Below are positions 30,001-34,063 of a stretch of 34,063 nucleotides of DNA, one piece after another (the stretch's first letter is position 1; the number at the start of each line of letters is the position of its first letter). Position numbers and translations under genes: made by a program. The stretch is from Chara braunii (Eukaryota > Streptophyta > Charophyceae > Charales > Characeae). Under the pieces are notes generated by a model that was not told where the DNA came from, searched no databases, and was given only the letters and a program-made list of their open reading frames with translations. The stretch spans positions 390,129-424,191 of the forward strand of contig BFEA01000835.1 in assembly GCA_003427395.1 (NCBI GenBank). The letters run 5' to 3'.

Positions 30001-30147
30001 GAAATATCCATTATAGTTGTTATCAGTGATTATATGATTGCTTATTCGATTAAATGACCCGTACAACCATTCAATCTCACCCTAAGCAGAAAGTTACTCC
30101 AAAATATCAGTTGTAAAATATTTGAAAAACAAACGAATGAGAACATG
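27050..30147. other. AT-rich gene-poor DNA
   Basis: About 3 kb with base composition clearly more AT-rich than the left half of the window and many short A or T runs. Minus-strand frames at 28394-28053 and 29047-28787 (113 and 86 codons) are Phe/Ile/Leu-rich, as expected for chance frames in AT-rich DNA, though both contain IMFSK. A minus-strand TATATA near 29610 lies ahead of a pyrimidine-rich stretch and short frames (29692-29417), a weak promoter-like arrangement. No gene is called. Confidence 0.5.
27465..27545. repeat. Second palindrome cluster
   Basis: Contains GCGTTTAACGC (from 27489), AATTCAACGCGCGTTCAA, and TTCAACGTGG-AAC-CCACGTTGAA (27521-27543), a perfect 10-base-arm hairpin. It shares GCGTTTAACGCGAA with the cluster at 25.4 kb. 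Confidence 0.6.
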
Positions 30148-30290
30148 TTTTTTTTTGTTTTTTTTTTTTTTTTAAAACGCCCCCGTCAGTGTTAGTTGTG
30201 CTGATAAGAGCAGACCCTGCTAACACCTGGGGGGGAGCTCCATCTATTGGTGGGGAGCGACACCTGCTGAAAAACAGGTCCAGCGTCCCT
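30148..30290 (-). mobile_element. SINE-like retroposon, second clear copy
   Basis: On the minus strand: AGGGACGCTGGACCTG start, then CTCCCCACCAATAGATGGAG core identical to the 15.4-kb copy, a terminal hairpin (GTTAG/CTAAC outer stem) whose loop reads CTGATAAGAGCA on the plus strand, and an A-tail (T-tract 30148-30173). It carries only one of the ~46-bp 5' units that the 15.4-kb copy has in triplicate. A possible short duplication ACATG flanks it, too short to rely on. Confidence 0.7.
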
Positions 30291-30612
30291 TACATGGACA
30301 AAATTTGAACCATATCAGAAAAACAGAGATGTGGAATATTATTGTCAGCATTGATTACCCTGGGGTCTGGGGGATTGACTGAGCAGGATGTTGGGGGGGG
30401 TGAACCTCTTCACCCTGAACCTGGCGCCAGATACCTGTTGCTACACCCTGGTTCCTCCCGCCCCCTACCTTTGAGATATACCTTCTATTGATGTTGTTGG
30501 CCCACTCATACCGCTCTATCCCATTGCATGTCTACCCCTGCTAAGGAGCCCCACTATTTTCTCCCACCCCCCACGAGCCCCGGTCCCTTTTTTTGCTGGA
30601 AACCGGGTCTAG
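30291..30612. other. GC-richer insert ending in the retroposon motif
   Basis: No gene recognised. At 30597-30619 the plus strand carries GCTGGAAACCGGGTCTAGCG, the reverse complement of the 5' hairpin unit of the SINE-like family, with a short T run before it. It is probably a fragment of another copy. Confidence 0.45.
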
Positions 30613-30806
30613 CGTCCCTTGAATACATCTTTTATAGAACAAATAGTTGAGAAAGTGTCTGTCAGTCGGCTCTTCCCCTTCTGCCAATCTCCAATTGCCA
30701 CCTGCTGAACAGACAACTCAAGATCCTTGATGAGTTCCGAAATCTCAAAGTAATGCATATTTTTTATATTGCGGGAGATCATCAATGATGTTGTCGGTAA
30801 AAGCAT
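30609..30806 (-). other. Unidentified 65-codon open frame
   Basis: A minus-strand frame with balanced composition (HYFEISELIKDLELS, VAIGDWQKGKSRL, FSTICSIKDVF) unlike the Phe/Ile-rich chance frames around it. I recognise no family. Its last few codons and TAG lie in the 5' hairpin unit of the SINE-like repeat, so the stop is repeat-derived. It could be an exon or a fragment of an old gene, or chance. No RNA evidence is visible. Confidence 0.25.
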
Positions 30807-30819
30807 GCGCTTATGAATT

Positions 30820-32166
30820 AGGACAATGATCAGACGAGAGTTAATTGTCTGACTTATGCGTACTTATTGGCTTAGGCATATATAGTTTGCAAGTATGTTA
30901 GGGTGATTTGGGTTTTGCAAAGCACAATATTTATACAGGTGTCCATTCTTAAACATAATTGTTTATGAATGTTTGTGCTGAGACAATCGTGTGAGAAAAC
31001 CTGCATTGATTGGTTGTCATTGACATATGAAGGATATCATAAGGTGTGGTATTTTGCATCTACGAGATAACAGACGATATAAAAAGTATATTGTTTGTGA
31101 CTGTTTGCACGGAGATGACCATATCTGAACCAAACCTATGTCGATTACTTATGATCGAGATGCGAAGGATGATAGCAAGGTGTATTTTTTTACAACTGTA
31201 AGATAACAAATAAGACGGAAGTGCGGTGACCTCCATTACCGATGATGACCATCAAGCATACCTTCTTTGAGGGACAAAAACCCATAATAAAACGATGTTG
31301 ATACATTATGAGGATGTGAGACACCTATCACCTACGAACAATTATGGTTACAGTTAATGTCTGTGGGAGTCAAGATGTCTACATGATTATAAAAACTAGT
31401 GCAATGATAAAAAAATGACAATTTGTGGTCAAAGGATTATAAACATAAGTTTAGTGCATTGTCGAGTGTCTTGTGATCGTATTAACCAATACACACTTTA
31501 GGGAACATGGCAATATATCATAATCAGTTTACTTAGCATTTCGGTCCATAAAATAATAAGTGACGATTGGATTATGATGAACCCTAGCGTAGTTTTTGCG
31601 CACCTGACAACACTCTTATTACTATGTGTAAAGACACTTTCATTATGACTGCACTTTAAAGGTGAAAAATCATTTTGCGCATATGTTGAAAAAAATATAG
31701 AAGGTGTTACGCGCTTAGAAGACATGTCATGGAAAAAAAAATAATAATAATGATATAAACACTTTGAAACATAGCGTAAAACATAACTAGAGCGACAAGC
31801 ATGCACAAATTCAACAAACCTAGAGGACTCATAGTAACATTAGTCTTAACCACAGTAAGCTAATGAGGCCCAAACTTCGTTCTGTTGCTATGCTAAGCAC
31901 GTGAGACTCAACCAACTCAACAAGGTCGAATAGTTCTTTTTTCTATAAATTATAAGAAGCACAACAAGTTTGTGGGACGAGTAAACTCGGTTTTGTATTT
32001 GTAATGAGAACAACATCATCACAATAAGATTATGTAAAGGAGAGAGGTGTCTCACGTGAAGACAAAAATTGAAGATAACAACCAAAAGAGATGAAAAAAA
32101 AACAATATTAGCGTGGCATTCACTATAGTCGAGTTATTAATACGTTCGAGACATAACGCCGATGGA
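30820..32166. other. AT-rich DNA, no gene seen
   Basis: Continuation of AT-rich sequence. Minus-strand frames of up to 102 codons are low-complexity and unrecognised. The right end may contain decayed group II intron sequence upstream of domain V, but I cannot delimit it. Confidence 0.45.
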
Positions 32167-32200
32167 GAGTTTTATAACAGGGAACTGTCATGTACGGTTC
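32167..32200 (+). pseudogene. Group II intron domain V, mutated
   Basis: These 34 bases have exactly the domain V architecture: 14-base strand, GGAA tetraloop, 5 bases, 2-base AT bulge, and the conserved 9-base GTACGGTTC 3' strand. The upper stem ACAG/CTGT pairs. The 5' strand begins GAGTTTTAT instead of the usual GAGCCGTAT, so the catalytic AGC triad is AGT and one lower-stem pair is lost. Mitochondrial plant introns have this domain about 30-50 bases before the 3' splice site, which fits the atp9 exon that follows. It is a dead copy in its present form. Confidence 0.82.
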
Positions 32201-32232
32201 ACATGACGACGACTCACCTCTTACCCCTTTCC

Positions 32233-32298
32233 ATTTTAGATGTTGCTTTAACCGAAGTTATTACTTTATTCGCCTTAATGAGAGATTTCTTGATATTA
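32233..32298 (+). pseudogene. atp9: 3' exon remnant of mitochondrial atp9 (NUMT)
   Basis: Translation gives ILDVALTEVITLFALMRDFLIL, matching the C-terminal helix of plant mitochondrial ATP synthase subunit c, which ends [21 protein letters not shown]. The conserved ALTE with the proton-binding Glu is kept. Differences include G to D, F to V, A to V, A to T and an MA to RD change, several of them G-to-A or C-to-T. A stop (TGA 32302) follows early. The domain V 33 bases upstream shows the piece derives from an unspliced, intron-containing mitochondrial gene, so it came as DNA. The exact splice boundary is not clear. Confidence 0.85.
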
Positions 32299-32304
32299 TG
32301 GTGA

Positions 32305-33127
32305 TCTCGATACTTCCAAATTATTTTTTTCATTGCACTGTTTGTTCTCTTGGGCGCACCAGCGAAGGAGACGCTGCAGTAGTCCGTAGCGAGATGGACG
32401 CGACTTATTTTATTTATCCAACCGCCTGGTTGGAGACACCCAAATTGGCGAATTCAAGAAAATGGGTCACTTGGAAAACCCAACCTGAAGGATACACTGC
32501 TTTACTGCGAAGGGCATTCATATATCAAAAGGAAAGGTAAGGATAAAAAAAATGTCACATTGAAAAATCCTCCGTCTTGTGCCCGTAATAGGAAGAATCT
32601 GACATCCAAAGACAAACTTTTAAACTTTCATTACCTCCATCGTTAACGCGGTAGCTGAATCGGTGTGCCGCGCAGGTCCATATGCATTTGTGTTAGAGCC
32701 TCCCCAGAGGGCGCATACGATCCCTTGGGGTATTAGTGGATTAAGTGCACATGAAAAGCATAAAAGTAATAGCAGTCAAAAAAAGACACACACACACACA
32801 TAGAGAACAGAGAGAAAGGGGAGATAGAGAGACCTGGAGATAGATACATAGATAGATAAATAGATAGTTGCAGGGTTGTCAACATTCGGGACGGGTTGAA
32901 CACTCGAACCCGAACGCTCGAACGTCCGGGACCTTCTCTTGACGCGTTCGACCGAACGCGGACCCCCCCAAAAAAAACAAAAAACAAAAAACAAAATTCA
33001 AAAACTTTGAAAGAATAAAAATGTTATGCAGAAGAATAAACTAAACAACATTTGCATCAACGTAACATCCAAATTCTTTACCAAATCTGAAAAAACAATA
33101 ATAATAATAATACGAGAATAAAATTAT
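32305..33127. other. No recognised gene; possible further organelle DNA
   Basis: An open frame through 32540 encodes a segment containing YPTAWLETPKLANSRKWVTW, which looks protein-like but which I cannot name; it might extend the mitochondrial insert. Further right are a (CA)n-like run near 32787-32801, a GATA-rich stretch near 32838-32868, and CGAACG-rich sequence near 32905-32965. Confidence 0.35.
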
Positions 33128-33310
33128 GGAGTGGCCGAGCACGTTTTTGACACCGCCATCTTTGGCAATTTCTCTTACATAATAGAGAATCTGCAAATAA
33201 GGTTTTTCATGCCCGAAATAAAGGATAAACAAAAAGTGAAACGAGAAAAAAAATAAATTAGTGAGTGGGCAAGCAAGTTTTGACACCACCATCTTTGCCG
33301 ATATTTCATT
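33128..33310 (+). repeat. 134-bp-period tandem duplication
   Basis: GAGTGG(C/G)C(G/A)AGCA is followed by TTTTGACACC(G/A)CCATCTTTG in two units, with TTTTGACACC at 33144 and 33278. The second unit is partial. Confidence 0.75.
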
Positions 33311-33803
33311 ATTTTTTTGCTTAATAGAATGCCTTCAAAGTTAATAGGAAGATACCTTACATTATAAAGAACTCACAAAAAATAATTCAGAAAATACTAA
33401 TCCATTAGGTGCCAAATAATTTTTTTGTGAGGCCCAAACCCCGTACGGGACCCGAAAGGCCGAACATTCGAGGGTCATTTTAGGGGTCACTCCCCAACAC
33501 CCAGCCATCCTCAAATGCGTAATCGTGTCATCCTTCATTGTTTTAGAGAGAAACCTGACGTTTTCCTTAAACCACCAGTACTTGGCCCATACATCGGCCG
33601 CGGGCCCTTAGCGTTAACGCTACGCATTTCCCTCGCTTCAATAATGGTTTGGCATGGCAATGGGGGAGGGAGCTGGTGGCCCCATGGAAACGGGGCAAGA
33701 GGATTGCACGATGTCCTGGCGGTGTGCTATGTGGAAACACACGGACACTGAAATCAACGAGGGGAAAAACAGAAACGAAAACGAGAAAAAAAAAAAACGA
33801 AAC
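33311..33803. other. No gene recognised
   Basis: AT-rich to about 33430, then mixed composition. Frames of up to 90 codons near 33515-33926 overlap in three registers and show no family features. Confidence 0.4.
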
Positions 33804-34063
33804 AGATCATTGGCACCTCATGGTCAGACTCCCCGTTGGACACGGGGAGCATTGAATGCCAGGCAGTGTAACGTTCGCACTCTCCCAAATGTATCCGGAC
33901 GTAAAACGCGACACATGAGTGCATAGCTTGGTTTCCCTTTTCACCTTTTTTTTTTTTTGCTTTTTTTTAAGAAGATCGTTGGCACTTCGTGATCTGACCC
34001 CCCGTTGGACACGGGGAGCATTGAATGCCTGGCAGTGTAACGTTCACACTCTCCCAAATGTAT
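33804..34063 (+). repeat. 91-bp repeat, two copies 169 bp apart
   Basis: 33804-33894 and 33973-34063 share AGATC(A/G)TTGGCAC, the hairpin CCCCG-TTGGACA-CGGGG, GCATTGAATGCC, GGCAGTGTAACGTTC and CACTCTCCCAAATGTAT; about 9-10 differences by eye. The first follows an A-rich tract, the second a T-rich tract. The window ends exactly at the end of the second unit, so more copies may follow. I could not match it to 5S rRNA, U1-U6 or a tRNA. Confidence 0.85.

Noticed and set aside
30195-30225. Hammerhead-ribozyme-like CTGATAAGAG in the SINE hairpin
   Set aside because: The required GAAA and cleavage-site segments and the three-stem layout are absent.
33804-34063. 5S rRNA, U1 or U2 identity for the 91-bp repeat
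   Set aside because: Compared by memory with each on both strands; conserved core motifs (5S C box, U1 5' end ACTTACCT, U2 branch-site region) are missing.

Overview
The window looks like repeat-rich nuclear DNA of a streptophyte plant or alga. The evidence is two degenerate Ty3/gypsy chromoviruses, plant-type mitochondrial atp6 and atp9 fragments embedded in non-mitochondrial sequence, a U6 snRNA retrocopy, many A-tailed short retroposons, and long microsatellites and homopolymers. A charophyte such as Chara is my best guess, from the general look of the gag N-terminus and the repeat landscape. This is inference, not proof. I see no convincing intact host protein-coding gene; nearly all long ORFs are broken transposon genes or repeat artefacts.

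Layout. 1-~7230: plus-strand chromovirus (element 1) with part of its 5' LTR/leader (TATA box, GA-rich units, a cluster of 13 TTGAC motifs), gag, protease, RT/RNase H, integrase with chromodomain and a 3' LTR. It is dead through several stops and frameshifts. 7231-14380: intergenic repeats, including a mitochondrial atp6 fragment (8082-8390), a 143-bp tandem duplication, a (GT)n tract, a SINE-like element (10144-10294), a U6 retropseudogene (10444-10628), a 650-bp minisatellite (11.8-12.5 kb), a 276-bp-period tandem repeat (13.1-13.7 kb) and an exact 62-bp duplication abutting an assembly gap (14381-14535). 14621-24323: minus-strand chromovirus (element 2) with both LTRs, its coding region at 16.9-22.6 kb, and foreign DNA between pol and the 3' LTR that includes a SINE with a perfect 16-bp target-site duplication.

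24.3-27.1 kb: short repeats, palindromes, another A-tailed retroposon candidate and a 457-bp near-perfect inverted repeat (26584-27040). 27.1-33.4 kb: markedly AT-rich, nearly gene-free DNA, interrupted by a second copy of the hairpin-ended SINE (30148-30290) and by a mitochondrial fragment with group II intron domain V next to the 3' end of atp9 (32167-32298). The last 260 bases hold two copies of a 91-bp repeat.

How the parts relate: the chromoviruses would have supplied Gag, protease, RT/RNase H and integrase for their own copying, but both are inactive. The short A-tailed elements and the U6 copy bear the marks of LINE-type (target-primed) retroposition in trans, although no LINE is visible here. 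The best candidate for an undescribed family is the short retroposon with a conserved loop motif in a 3' hairpin, an A-tail, and a 19-nt hairpin unit repeated at about 46 bp in its 5' part.
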